Shown: in pieces, positions 1 through 8,208 of the stretch
Layout: each line of letters opens with the position of its first letter
How positions within the stretch are numbered: position 1 is the stretch's first letter
Source: Oscillospiraceae bacterium
GTDB taxonomy: Bacteria > Bacillota > Clostridia > Oscillospirales > Oscillospiraceae
Assembly: GCA_015068135.1 (NCBI GenBank)
Contig: SVLB01000023.1
Coordinates: 1-43,268, forward strand
Direction of reading: 5' to 3'
DNA: 43,268 bases
Translations under genes and position numbers: made by a program
The notes under the pieces: model-generated
What the model was told of the DNA's origin: nothing
Databases searched by the model: none
The model's input: only the letters and a program-made list of their open reading frames with translations

Positions 1-373
1 TATTGGAGTGGACATTGCCGTCGGACAGAAGGCCCATGAAATGCATGGCCTTGCCTGCCTTGGCATTGGCCACCAGCTCTTTCCAGGTGGCGGAAGCAAA
101 CAGCGTGCCGTTTTCGATGCTCTCACCGACCAGCTTGGCACCCTGAGAGTAGACCTGACCGCAGCCCAAGGCGTTGTGACCGACTTCGGAGTTGCCCATA
201 TCCTCATCAGAGGGCAGACCGACGGCAGTGCCGTGGGCCTTCAGCCAGGTGTAGGGGCAGGTAGCAAACAAATGATCCAGGGTGGGAGTCTTGGCAACCG
301 CTACGGCATCGCCGCTGCCGCCGTCGCCCTTGCCCACACCGTCCATAATCACCAAAACGATGGGTTTTTTCAT
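1..373 (-). CDS. gpmI: 2,3-bisphosphoglycerate-independent phosphoglycerate mutase, N-terminal part
   Basis: This is the first 124 codons of a gene that continues beyond the left edge of the window. It would interconvert 3- and 2-phosphoglycerate in glycolysis in the cytoplasm. The protein begins MKKPIVLVIMDGVG, the alkaline-phosphatase-superfamily N-terminus that carries the first metal-binding Asp. At residues 59-66 it has GNSEVGHN, which contains the metal-bound catalytic Ser of iPGM enzymes. HFMGLLSDGNVHS follows near residues 111-123 and is also highly conserved in the family. The start is supported by GGAGGA six bases upstream. The gene has its own promoter and is transcribed leftward, away from the other genes. 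The identification is firm; only the C-terminal part is unseen. Confidence 0.96.
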   Translation of the reverse strand, partial: MKKPIVLVIMDGVGKGDGGSGDAVAVAKTPTLDHLFATCPYTWLKAHGTAVGLPSDEDMGNSEVGHNALGCGQVYSQGAKLVGESIENGTLFASATWKELVANAKAGKAMHFMGLLSDGNVHSN

Positions 374-418
374 AACAGATTCCTCCGCTAATATGTTTTC
401 ATAGTTATTGATTCTACT

Positions 419-447
419 ATTTTACATCATTTTTGTAAATTTTACAA
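419..447 (-). promoter_or_regulatory. Promoter of gpmI
   Basis: On the minus strand TTGTAA (442-447) and TAAAAT (419-424) are separated by 17 bases. This is a good vegetative sigma-type promoter about 45 bases upstream of the gpmI start, in a strongly AT-rich stretch. It is a sequence match only. Confidence 0.7.
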
Positions 448-544
448 CCATTATTTTTTAAGATCACGATATTCAGGTATTCTGATGGCAGATAGCCATA
501 ATGGAACAGAAAATATTGGATATTTTGCAGGATTCTTCCGGAAG

Positions 545-594
545 AAAAATGCCGGTATCAACTTAACTTCCGTACAGTTGATACCGGCGTTTTT
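545..594. terminator. Bidirectional intrinsic terminator
   Basis: A 12-bp perfect stem (551-562 pairing with 577-588, arm GCCGGTATCAAC) has a 14-base loop. It is flanked by an A-run (545-549) on the left and a T-run (590-594) on the right, so it can end transcripts in both directions. It lies about 150 bases beyond the PrsA-like gene and should terminate that minus-strand operon. The same 12-bp stem recurs at 30942-30972. Confidence 0.8.
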
Positions 595-621
595 GTTAGA
601 CCCGGAAGGGGGATTTGGAAT

Positions 622-730
622 GAAATTACGAGTTACAAGTTACGAATTACGAGTCGCGGAATGCCGAATGCCAAATGCCGATATCTTGTATCTCATATCT
701 TCTATCTTCTATCTTCTATCTTCTATCTTC
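622..730. repeat. Cluster of three short tandem-repeat motifs in an intergenic gap
   Basis: Three simple repeats follow one another in the 3' gap of the PrsA-like gene. First come TTACGA/TTACAAG variants at about 624-654, then three AATGCC copies at about 661-679, then five perfect copies of the 7-mer TATCTTC at 696-730. No gene is supported here; the possible reading frames are short and low complexity. The word TATCTTC also appears, reverse-complemented, in the palindromic gap near 27608-27674. Confidence 0.75.
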
Positions 731-746
731 CGTTTGCGCGTTTTGA

Positions 747-2225
747 TCAGCTCTCGGCCAGGACCACGTCCAGGTCCAGGTGGCTGGTGTCGGCTTCTCC
801 CAGCGTTACCCGCTCCAGGGATGCTTCATACCAATCCTGCCAGGATTCTGCCCGGAGGTTTTCCGTGATCATCTGATCCCGGTAGGTCATCTCCGTGAAG
901 CTGGAGAAGTACATGATATGGAAGCCGTAGTTGGTTTCCACGATCTCCACATCGCCCACCTGACGGTTTTCGTCAATGCACCAGTTCAGGAAGGGCTCTA
1001 CAAAATTGGTGGCAGGGCTGATGGCCTCGTACATACCGCCGGTGGAGGCATTGCCGTCCTCGCTGTGTTCCTTGACCAGCGCAATGAAGCTGTCCTCGGT
1101 AGCCTCGCCGTTTTTCCAGGTATCGAGAAGGCTGTTTGCCTTGCTCAGACAGGCCTCCCGGGTCCCCTCTATCTGGGCACCGGTGGAATCGGTCTGGAAT
1201 TTTACCAGCAGATGGCGGACATTGGCCATGGGCAGGGCATTGTCATAGTGCTTCAGGAACTGCACCACATAGGTGCCGGGGGTCTGGGCATCGGCGGCTG
1301 CGGGGAAGGAGGCGATCTCTCCTTCAACACGGTCGGAGGCGGTGAGCCATTCCCGGTAAAGGTCGGGAACACTGTCATACATGACCCGGTTTTGGACACT
1401 GGCCTGCTGGCTCAGCTGTCCGGCGGCTACCTCCAGGGTGTCGGTGGTGTTGGTCAGCTCTTCAATCACGGACTGATCGGCAGTCTCTGCCACAAAGACG
1501 GAGCAGAAGCTGAAGCTGTCAAGCGTTGCTTCCTTGCCGGTCTCCCACTCACGCAGCTGCTGTTCACCGTACTGCGCGGCAGCGAAGGCGGCCTGCTTTT
1601 CCTGATAGAAGGCATCCGCGTAGATCCGGTAATCGTAGTATGCCAGGTAGCTTTCCATTTCCGCAAAGGAGCCGTAGGTCGCCCGCAGATATTCCTCGGC
1701 GTCGGTATAGCCGTAGTTGGATGCATACTTGCCGATATTTTCCTCCAGAGCATTCAAAAGATTCTGAGAATCCTCATCGAGCTGGAAGTCTGCCTCCTGG
1801 GCGGCCATGGTCATGGCTGCATCCCGACGGATGGTGCTTAAAGCGCCCTCCACAAAGAAGTCTGCCCAGGTCTGCTCCTCGTCCATCTGCTGCTGGGACA
1901 AGGGTGTGGTCACGTCCAGCCCGTAGAGCATGGTGATGAGCTCGTTGATGTCGGTGGAGCCCATATAGGCGGCATAAGAAGACGCGGTTTGGGCGGCCTG
2001 ACCGTAAAAGCCGGAGAGGGTGTCCATGTAGTAGTAGCCCAAAAAGGCATGGCTGACAGGACCGCTGTCCGTATCTACGGCGGTATCATTGACCCATTGG
2101 GGAACGGTCACCGGGGGCGCGGTGTTCAGGGTCGGCTGGGTGGTGGTAGCGGTGGGGGCCTCTTCTTTGCCGCAGCCTGCAAGCAGGAGCATCAGGGCAA
2201 GAAGTACGCAGATCATTCGTTTCAT
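747..2225 (-). CDS. PrsA-like peptidyl-prolyl isomerase lipoprotein (parvulin family)
   Basis: A 492-residue extracytoplasmic foldase. The N-terminus MKRMICVLLALMLLLAGC is a lipoprotein signal peptide with the modified Cys at residue 18, followed by a low-complexity Thr/Pro linker. The N-terminal two thirds is a helical SurA/PrsA-type chaperone region. From about residue 333 to 440 lies a PpiC/rotamase domain, recognisable from NVRHLLVKF at its start, an SEDGNASTGGMYE segment in the middle and YGFHIMYF at its end. It should assist folding of exported proteins on the outer face of the membrane, where it would be attached through diacylglycerol. The start is set by the GGAGGAACCAA site upstream and by an ATGA overlap with the stop of xpt, so it is the last gene of the glycyl-radical operon. 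Which exported protein it serves is unknown. Confidence 0.88.
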   Translation of the reverse strand: MKRMICVLLALMLLLAGCGKEEAPTATTTQPTLNTAPPVTVPQWVNDTAVDTDSGPVSHAFLGYYYMDTLSGFYGQAAQTASSYAAYMGSTDINELITMLYGLDVTTPLSQQQMDEEQTWADFFVEGALSTIRRDAAMTMAAQEADFQLDEDSQNLLNALEENIGKYASNYGYTDAEEYLRATYGSFAEMESYLAYYDYRIYADAFYQEKQAAFAAAQYGEQQLREWETGKEATLDSFSFCSVFVAETADQSVIEELTNTTDTLEVAAGQLSQQASVQNRVMYDSVPDLYREWLTASDRVEGEIASFPAAADAQTPGTYVVQFLKHYDNALPMANVRHLLVKFQTDSTGAQIEGTREACLSKANSLLDTWKNGEATEDSFIALVKEHSEDGNASTGGMYEAISPATNFVEPFLNWCIDENRQVGDVEIVETNYGFHIMYFSSFTEMTYRDQMITENLRAESWQDWYEASLERVTLGEADTSHLDLDVVLAES

Positions 2226-2815
2226 TTGGTTCCTCCGTTGTTTCTGAAAGTGATGGTTCCGGTGGCGGGGTCCATGGCATCGATAATAGCCAAAGATTCC
2301 AGGTGATAGCCCAGGTTGCGGATCCGGTCGCCGCCCTCCTGGAAGCCTTTTTCGATGGCAACTCCCAAGCCCCAAACCTGGGCCCCGGCGGCATCCACCA
2401 GGGAGATCAGTCCCTGCAGGGCATAGCCGTTGGCGAGAAAGTCATCGATAATGAGGACTCTGTCCTCGGATTGCAAAAAACGCTTGCCTACGATCACCCG
2501 GTTGGTGACCTTGTGGGTAAAGGAGGGGATGTCGGCAATATAGGTCTCTCCGTCTAGATTGACAGAGCCGGATTTCTTGGCAAATACCAAAGGCACCCCA
2601 AATTGACGGGCCACGGCATAGGCAATGGCGATGCCGGAGGACTCGATGGTAAAAACCTTGGTAATGGGCTTGTGGGCAAAGCGGCGGTGAAATTCCTGGG
2701 CGATCTGCTCCACAAGGTCCGTATCCACCTGATGGTTCAAAAAACTGTCCACTTTCAGGACAGCTCCGTCCTTGACCACAGCATCGGACAAAATGCGTTC
2801 TTCTAAAAAGTTCAT
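2222..2815 (-). CDS. xpt: Xanthine phosphoribosyltransferase
   Basis: A 197-residue cytoplasmic enzyme that transfers phosphoribosyl from PRPP to xanthine, giving XMP in purine salvage. LKVDSFLNHQ near the N-terminus closely matches Bacillus-type Xpt. KVFTIESSGIA and the PRPP-binding loop VLIIDDFLANG (around residue 125) are the family signatures, and the length is normal (about 190-197). The start at 2815 is preceded by GGAGGGG at good spacing; an in-frame upstream ATG would have no ribosome binding site. It lies 19 bases after the activase gene and overlaps the next gene by ATGA, so it is translated from the glycyl-radical operon. No purine riboswitch is seen directly upstream, and there is no room for one. 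Confidence 0.95.
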   Translation of the reverse strand: MNFLEERILSDAVVKDGAVLKVDSFLNHQVDTDLVEQIAQEFHRRFAHKPITKVFTIESSGIAIAYAVARQFGVPLVFAKKSGSVNLDGETYIADIPSFTHKVTNRVIVGKRFLQSEDRVLIIDDFLANGYALQGLISLVDAAGAQVWGLGVAIEKGFQEGGDRIRNLGYHLESLAIIDAMDPATGTITFRNNGGTK

Positions 2816-2834
2816 AGAACCCCTCCTTGTATCT

Positions 2835-3698
2835 CTATAAAAACCGGGCCTGAAGGGCATCGGTTTGCTCTTTTGTGGGAAGTGCTTCCGGTAATGTATT
2901 TTTAAGCCCCAGGGCCTCGTATTTGGAGCCTGCGTAATTGTGATAGGGAAGGATCTCCGTATGGGTCACATGGGAAAGACCTCGGATCACCGGCTCCAAC
3001 AATTCCGGCTGGCGGTGGTTGTGGCCGGGGACATAGGGGATGCGGATCTCAATGGCTTTGCCCAGGCTGTCCAGATACTGCAGGTTTTCCAGGATCAAGC
3101 CGTTGTCCTGCCCGGTGCAGGCGATATGGACCTGAGGATCAAAGGCCTTCAGATCGTATAAAAACAGATCGGTGAATTCTGCAACCTTTTCCAGTGCCTG
3201 ACGGGGAACAAAACCGCAGGTATCTACAGCAGTATGGATGCCCTCCTGCTTCAGGGCTTTCAAAAGCTCCCGGCAGAAATCCGCCTGCATCAGACATTCA
3301 CCGCCGGACAGGGTCACGCCGCCGCCGGAGCTGTCGTAAAAGGGCTTATCACGCAAAAGCCTGGGAAGAAGACTGTCTACCGTGACTTCCTCACCGTAAA
3401 GTCGCAGGGCCTCTCCCAAACAGACCCTTTGGCATGCACCGCAGCCGGTGCAGCGCTCCCGGTGAAATATATGCACACCGTCCCGGAACGTGTGGGCTTT
3501 TTGGGGGCAAACGGCCACACATTCCATACAATTTATGCATTTATGGGCATAGTAGGCCAATTGCGGCCGGGAGGACAGTGTCTCCGGATTGTGGCACCAC
3601 AGACAGCGCAGGGGACAGCCCTTAAAAAATACGGTGGTGCGGATGCCCGGACCGTCATGGGCGGCCATGGGCTTGATATCGGCAATGACGGCCTTCAT
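2835..3698 (-). CDS. Glycyl-radical enzyme activating enzyme (radical SAM activase)
   Basis: A 287-residue radical SAM protein that would install the glycyl radical on the neighbouring enzyme by abstracting a Gly hydrogen with S-adenosylmethionine. The cluster motif CPLRCLWC (CX3CX2C) lies near residue 28, preceded by HDGPGIRTTVFFKGC. Two ferredoxin-like cysteine sets follow, CINCMECVAVCP near residue 53 and CTGCGACQRVC near residue 82. These indicate two extra [4Fe-4S] clusters, as in activases of dehydratase and decarboxylase GREs and unlike the short PflA type. LSGGECLMQ binds SAM. The start at 3698 overlaps the stop of the glycyl radical gene by ATGA, with GGAGA upstream, indicating translational coupling. 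The substrate of the pair is not revealed by the activase. Confidence 0.94.
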   Translation of the reverse strand: MKAVIADIKPMAAHDGPGIRTTVFFKGCPLRCLWCHNPETLSSRPQLAYYAHKCINCMECVAVCPQKAHTFRDGVHIFHRERCTGCGACQRVCLGEALRLYGEEVTVDSLLPRLLRDKPFYDSSGGGVTLSGGECLMQADFCRELLKALKQEGIHTAVDTCGFVPRQALEKVAEFTDLFLYDLKAFDPQVHIACTGQDNGLILENLQYLDSLGKAIEIRIPYVPGHNHRQPELLEPVIRGLSHVTHTEILPYHNYAGSKYEALGLKNTLPEALPTKEQTDALQARFL

Positions 3699-5932
3699 TG
3701 GACATTCTCCGATCGCAGAATATAGGCGTCTTGTTCTTTGCGGCTCATATTGTTCCAAAGGGTGTTCCAGCCACAGACACGAACCTGCAAATTCTTATAT
3801 TTTTCCGGGTTTTTCTGGGCATCCCGCAGGGTTTCCGGATTGAAAATGTTAAATTGAATGGACTGACCGTTTTGCCGCAGATAGGCCATAAGGATCCCCT
3901 CCAGGACAGCATTGCCGTTTTCCCCTGCCACTGCGCTGGGGTGAAGCATCACATCCAAACAGAAGGACTCGTGGTACAAGGTGGGATCCAGACCGGCGGC
4001 AGATCGGACCAATGCGGTGACACCGCTTTTGTCCATGCCGGGGACGGGGCTGGCGTTTTTGGAAAGCTCCTGACCGGCAAGGCGGCCGTCGGGCAGCGCT
4101 CCGGTCTTTTCGCCCTGGACAACAAAGGCCCGGGCAGAGTGCAAAATTGCCTTATATACACCGCCGTGGCTGTTGGGCTTGTTATTGACCCGACAGGCAA
4201 ACCAGGCGGCCATGGCCTGGGCGTAGGTATCAGCCAGGGCATCGCCGTTTCCGTACTTATGGGGGGATTTTTGGACCTTCAGCCGCAAAAGGGGCTGTGT
4301 TTCCCAATTATTCTCCAAGACCTCAGCAAGCTCCGCCAGGGAAATGGCTTGCCGGTCATAGACAAATTCCTTCACAGCCAAAACGCTGTCCACCGCACTG
4401 GCAAAGCCGCAGTTGAGCATGCCGTTGTTGCTGAACTTTACGCCGCCGCCGTAGGCATCCTTGCCCCGGTTCAGACTGTATTCGATGGTGCCGGAGTACA
4501 GGGAGGATGGGTTTACATAACTCAGGAATCGCTCCGCATCATCGGTGATCTCCATGCTCTTTTGGATCAGGTGATCCCACTGCCGCAAAAATGCCCGGTA
4601 GAAATCCTCGAAGGATACCATGCTCTGCAAAGACCCGGTCTGCAAGCCCACCTGGGCCTGGACCATCCGGTCGTAGCCGTTGGTGAACACATATTCCACC
4701 GCCTTGGCGGCATTCACATAGCCGGAGGTGGAGCAGACCTCATTGGCCCGGACACCGGTTTCGTAACAGCCCCGGATATCCATGGTGCGGGCCTCCTCGT
4801 AGGTGGCACCGTAGCCCATCACTGCCCGGATCATGCCGGGCTCACAGCAAAATACCAGGCTGGCGTTCTTTCTGCGGAGCAGATCAAAGGCCTTTTCCAA
4901 AAGCCATTTGGGGGTGTTTTCGTTGATCTTCAGCTGGATCTTGGGGTTGTAGATCTCCAGCCGGTCGTATACCTCCAGGATCTCCAGGGACAATTCGTTG
5001 TAAAGGGATTCTCCCGTTTCGCCGGTGCCGCCCAGGTAGAAGGGCTGCCCCCAGTAATTGCCGATGGCAGACCATTGGAACAAAAAGTAAGACAAAAACT
5101 CCCGCATTTCCTGCCGGGTGTAAAGCCCCTTGGTCAGGGCATCCTGATAGAAGGGATACAGGGTCCCGTCCAGGCCGTTTCCCAAAGAGCGCACCTGGTA
5201 GCTGTCGATGCATTCGGAAACGATAAAATAGACATAGATCAGCTGCAGGGCATCAAAAAAGTCCTGGGGTGCGCCGTCCCGTAAATGGGAAAGGCTTATG
5301 GCGATCCGCTCTGCCTTGGGGAAGGTCTCCCGGGAGGCGATTTGATACATCCGGTCCAAAAGCTGCAAAACAGCGGCATATTCCAACCGGATGCCCTCGA
5401 AAAAGGCATCGGCTTCCCCGGTTAGGGTACCTGCCTTGCGATGGGCTTCCCGGTAGGCTTCGCTGCGGGCCAGGATCCCCGGAAAGCCCAGCTCCATCAG
5501 GGATCTCCAGTCCGGCACCACATGGTCGTAATCCGTCCAGATCATTACCGCACCGCAATTGTTGAAGGTGTCGGAAAGGCAGACCAGCTCCGGATCCCGC
5601 AGCTGTTTGGACTCGTTGGCCCATTTTTTGAAGGTTACGGAATCTGCCAGCCGGTCCAGAGAATAAAGACCGACAAAATAGTCGTGCTCGTTGATATAGA
5701 CACGGGTATTTTCCAGCATATAGGCTATGGCTTTTGCCCGGGCAATGGGATGGGGGAGCCCCTCCAGCTCAGGCTCCAGAGCCTTCAGCCCTGCAAGCAG
5801 CTGGGCATCGTCCAAACCGCTGTCCTCCCGGTAGCCGATGCCGTGATAGGCTCTGCGGCGGAAGGGATTAAAGGGCTGCTCCGGGTCGTGATATTTCCGT
5901 TCAATAAAGAACCTATCCTGTGCGTTAAGCAT
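3695..5932 (-). CDS. Glycyl radical enzyme, pyruvate formate-lyase-like, unknown subtype
   Basis: A 745-residue anaerobic enzyme of the PFL family. The thiyl-radical Cys is at about residue 389 in the motif RGCYETG. A Glu two residues after the Cys is typical of dehydratase, C-N or C-O lyase and decarboxylase GREs, whereas PFL has two adjacent Cys. The glycyl-radical loop near the C-terminus is RVCGW (Gly about 721), a variant of the usual RVxGY. The length is shorter than choline or glycerol lyases (about 790-850) and close to PFL. It is the first gene of its operon; AGGAG sits upstream of the chosen ATG at 5932. Co-transcription with xpt and a foldase gives no clear clue to the substrate. 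Assignment to the superfamily is certain and the reaction is unknown. Confidence 0.92.
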   Translation of the reverse strand: MLNAQDRFFIERKYHDPEQPFNPFRRRAYHGIGYREDSGLDDAQLLAGLKALEPELEGLPHPIARAKAIAYMLENTRVYINEHDYFVGLYSLDRLADSVTFKKWANESKQLRDPELVCLSDTFNNCGAVMIWTDYDHVVPDWRSLMELGFPGILARSEAYREAHRKAGTLTGEADAFFEGIRLEYAAVLQLLDRMYQIASRETFPKAERIAISLSHLRDGAPQDFFDALQLIYVYFIVSECIDSYQVRSLGNGLDGTLYPFYQDALTKGLYTRQEMREFLSYFLFQWSAIGNYWGQPFYLGGTGETGESLYNELSLEILEVYDRLEIYNPKIQLKINENTPKWLLEKAFDLLRRKNASLVFCCEPGMIRAVMGYGATYEEARTMDIRGCYETGVRANEVCSTSGYVNAAKAVEYVFTNGYDRMVQAQVGLQTGSLQSMVSFEDFYRAFLRQWDHLIQKSMEITDDAERFLSYVNPSSLYSGTIEYSLNRGKDAYGGGVKFSNNGMLNCGFASAVDSVLAVKEFVYDRQAISLAELAEVLENNWETQPLLRLKVQKSPHKYGNGDALADTYAQAMAAWFACRVNNKPNSHGGVYKAILHSARAFVVQGEKTGALPDGRLAGQELSKNASPVPGMDKSGVTALVRSAAGLDPTLYHESFCLDVMLHPSAVAGENGNAVLEGILMAYLRQNGQSIQFNIFNPETLRDAQKNPEKYKNLQVRVCGWNTLWNNMSRKEQDAYILRSENVQ

Positions 5933-5959
5933 GATCCCCCAGCTCCTTTCATTGGAATC

Positions 5960-5988
5960 ATCATAACACAGCCCCAAAAAAATTACAA
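5960..5988 (-). promoter_or_regulatory. Promoter of the glycyl-radical enzyme operon
   Basis: On the minus strand TTGTAA (5983-5988) and TATGAT (5960-5965) are 17 bases apart, about 28 bases upstream of the glycyl radical enzyme start. The 5' leader would be only about 20 bases, leaving no room for a riboswitch. It is a sequence match only. Confidence 0.7.
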
Positions 5989-6008
5989 GAGCGATTGCAA
6001 AGTCTTGA

Positions 6009-6539
6009 TTATTGCAGTCCGTAGGTGCCGGTGAGAGGGTCTTGGAAGAAGGGGATGTGGGGCGGCAGGAAGGTCAGTACAGTGAAAACCAGGGAGATCA
6101 GCATCAAAATACCCACAAAAACCCAGTCGGGTACAGGACAGGCGAGGTTCCGCCTGAACAGCCGGTATTCTAAATAATACCCGGCACCTGCGGCGATGAA
6201 AAAGATGGTCACATTGAACCAGTCAAAGGTCTTTCCCAAGATCCCGGAGTAGGTATAGAACAAAACCGGGATCAGAACAAGGCCCAACAGAATGCCGGAA
6301 AGCTTTCTGCACCAAAAGCCCGGCTGCTTTCGTCCCCAAAACCGGTGCTGGATCAGACTAAACAGGAGCATAGGATAAAACAGCAGCTTCATATGCTCCC
6401 AAATGGACTCGTTTACGGCACTGACCAGGGCGGCCAGGGGGCTTTGGTCGGTTAAATCAAAGAGAAAGTGCAAAAATGTACCCAAAACCGATGTAAACAA
6501 AAACCCTGCGGTTTGCCAAAAGGACACAGATCGTTTCAT
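6009..6539 (-). CDS. DUF6512-like integral membrane protein
   Basis: A 176-residue protein with four or five hydrophobic helices, at approximately residues 9-27, 50-63, 83-101, 107-123 and 139-158. A conserved-looking segment, AAVNESIWEHMKLLFYPML-like, lies in the first third. This pattern, together with the length, matches the DUF6512 membrane proteins of Clostridia, whose function is not known. The start has a perfect GGAGGAAAATTTT leader. It stands alone: 77 bases separate it from the glycyl-radical operon downstream, and the region upstream diverges to the polysaccharide operon. No catalytic motif is evident. Confidence 0.75.
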   Translation of the reverse strand: MKRSVSFWQTAGFLFTSVLGTFLHFLFDLTDQSPLAALVSAVNESIWEHMKLLFYPMLLFSLIQHRFWGRKQPGFWCRKLSGILLGLVLIPVLFYTYSGILGKTFDWFNVTIFFIAAGAGYYLEYRLFRRNLACPVPDWVFVGILMLISLVFTVLTFLPPHIPFFQDPLTGTYGLQ

Positions 6540-6642
6540 AAAATTTTCCTCCGGTTACTCAGATATAGCAAAGTATACAGATTGCCGGGAGTCGATATGC
6601 GGGTTTTTGGAAGTATATACCTTAATAAATAATAATTTGGGG

Positions 6643-6670
6643 TTGATATTTTTATGATCTGTGCTATAAT
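6643..6670 (+). promoter_or_regulatory. Promoter of the polysaccharide operon
   Basis: TTGATA (6643-6648) and a consensus TATAAT (6665-6670) are separated by 16 bases, about 47 bases upstream of the first gene. The surrounding DNA is AT-rich and no other comparably good promoter was noticed before 27772, so this probably drives most of the 21-kb operon. Confidence 0.75.
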
Positions 6671-6716
6671 TAGAAGGCTAGAATAGGATAGGTATGTTAT
6701 ACACAGAAAGGACGGG

Positions 6717-7400
6717 ATGCGGTTGATGGCAATACCGGACACGCAGACTCCCGTGGTGAAGGAACAGCGCGCCAAAAAGAAAAAAGGGAACAGAAGGGTC
6801 TACCGCTTCTTTAAGCGTGCGTTGGATATCTTCATTTCTCTTGTGGGCTTGGTGATCGCCTTTCTTCCCATGCTGATCATATATATTTTGATCAAGGTGG
6901 AGACACCCGGTCCCGGGATCTATCTCCATCACCGGGTCGGCAAGAACTATAAGCCCCTGCCTCTTTTAAAGTTCCGTTCCATGTATGTCAATGCCGACGA
7001 AATGATGGAACAGTTTACTCCTGAGCAAAAGGCGGAATGGGAGAAGAATTTCAAGCTGGATCACGATCCCCGGATCACCAAGGTGGGACAGTTTCTTCGC
7101 CGTACCAGCCTGGATGAGCTCCCCCAGCTTGTAAATGTCCTCAAAGGCGAGCTTTCTATTGTGGGTCCCCGTCCTGTGGTGCAGGAAGAATTGGAGCGCT
7201 ACGGGGAGGATCAGGATAAATTCTTAAGTGTTACCCCCGGGTTGACCGGCTATTGGCAGGCCTATGCCCGCAGCAACTGTACCTACGAGGAGCGCATGGA
7301 AATGGAACTGCATTATGTGGAAGATGCAAGCTTCTGGTGGGACATAAAAATTATGTTTGCAACTGTCGGTGCCACCATTCGTGGCCGGGGCGCAAAATAA
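6717..7400 (+). CDS. Polyprenyl-phosphate sugar-phosphate transferase (initiating enzyme)
   Basis: A 227-residue bacterial sugar transferase of the WcaJ/PglC/EpsL type. It would start the repeat unit by moving a sugar phosphate from a nucleotide sugar to undecaprenyl phosphate at the inner face of the membrane. The N-terminus is basic ([15 protein letters not shown]), followed by one membrane-inserted helix at about residues 35-59. [24 protein letters not shown] and LSIVGPRPV are the family motifs, the second containing the catalytic Asp-Glu. [10 protein letters not shown] lies near the C-terminus. It is the short, catalytic-domain-only form. The first ATG (6717) is used because AAAGGA ends four bases upstream; the in-frame ATG at 6726 is a possible alternative. 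As the first gene of the operon it defines the pathway as Wzx/Wzy-type polysaccharide synthesis. Confidence 0.93.
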   Translation: MRLMAIPDTQTPVVKEQRAKKKKGNRRVYRFFKRALDIFISLVGLVIAFLPMLIIYILIKVETPGPGIYLHHRVGKNYKPLPLLKFRSMYVNADEMMEQFTPEQKAEWEKNFKLDHDPRITKVGQFLRRTSLDELPQLVNVLKGELSIVGPRPVVQEELERYGEDQDKFLSVTPGLTGYWQAYARSNCTYEERMEMELHYVEDASFWWDIKIMFATVGATIRGRGAK

Positions 7401-7410
7401 GGATGATGCT

Positions 7411-8187
7411 ATGTACATAGACTCCCAAGAGAGCCTGCCGCTGGTTTGCGTGATCATGCCGGCCTATAATGCAGGCCCCTATATCGCAGAGGCCATTGCC
7501 TCTGTGCAGGCGCAGACTGTGAAAGACTGGGAACTTTTGGTCATTGACGATGGCTCCCGGGATGACACTACCCGGATCGTTACCCAACTGGCCCAGGAGG
7601 ACCCCCGGATCCGGCTGCTTATGAATGAAGAAAATATGGGCGTAGCCAAGACCCGGAACCGGGGACTGGAGCTGTGCCGCGGGAAGTATGTGGCACTTTT
7701 GGATAGCGACGATTACTGGAAGCCCCAATTGCTGGAAAAGATGCTTGCCCGGGCAGAGCAGACCGGTGCGGATATTATATACTGCTCCTATGAGATCGTG
7801 GATCTGGCAGGGAAGACCTTGTGCAATGATTTTATCGTTCCACCCACCACAAGTTTTGACGAGTCCATTGTCCGCAGCGTGATCACCTGTTCTACGGTAC
7901 TTCTTACCGGAAAGCTGGCAGCGGAAAACCGGTTTCCCACAAATCTGTACCATGAGGATATCGCCCTATGGTTTCAATTGCTCCGGGATGGGGCAAAGGC
8001 CGCGGGCGTGACGGAGGTACTGGCCGCCTATCGGCAAAGGGCCGATTCCCGTTCTGCCGGAAAGCTTACCAGTGCCCGGAGAAGATGGACCATTTACAGA
8101 AAGCATCTGGGTATGCCCTTCTTCCGGACGGTGGGGGTCATGGCCCGCTATGGCTACTACGGCCTGAAAAAATATAAAAAAGTGTGA
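7411..8187 (+). CDS. Family 2 glycosyltransferase
   Basis: A 258-residue GT-A fold transferase that would add one sugar to the lipid-linked repeat unit in the cytoplasm. LVCVIMPAYNAGPYI starts the nucleotide-binding fold, VIDDGSRDDT follows, and ALLDSDDYW near residue 98 is the metal-binding DXD-type site. YHEDIALWFQL near residue 182 supplies the probable catalytic acidic residues. There is no membrane anchor, but the C-terminus is basic (GYYGLKKYKKV), which suits peripheral membrane binding. The start at 7411 is 10 bases after the previous stop, with AAGGA upstream. The sugar and linkage cannot be read from the sequence. Confidence 0.9.
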   Translation: MYIDSQESLPLVCVIMPAYNAGPYIAEAIASVQAQTVKDWELLVIDDGSRDDTTRIVTQLAQEDPRIRLLMNEENMGVAKTRNRGLELCRGKYVALLDSDDYWKPQLLEKMLARAEQTGADIIYCSYEIVDLAGKTLCNDFIVPPTTSFDESIVRSVITCSTVLLTGKLAAENRFPTNLYHEDIALWFQLLRDGAKAAGVTEVLAAYRQRADSRSAGKLTSARRRWTIYRKHLGMPFFRTVGVMARYGYYGLKKYKKV

Positions 8188-8208
8188 ACCACAGGGGAGG
8201 TGACGGAC

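Noticed and set aside
2816..2834. Purine riboswitch upstream of xpt
   Set aside because: Only 19 bases separate xpt from the activase gene, so no aptamer can fit; the operon promoter leader at 5933-5953 is also too short.
3698..5284. Long plus-strand open frames opposite the glycyl radical enzyme gene, and similar ones opposite other genes (780-1841, 24253-25785, 26123-27526, 38683-40326, 41195-42949)
   Set aside because: All lie opposite genes with firm family matches, have no family features themselves, and follow from the absence of stop-complement codons in biased genes.
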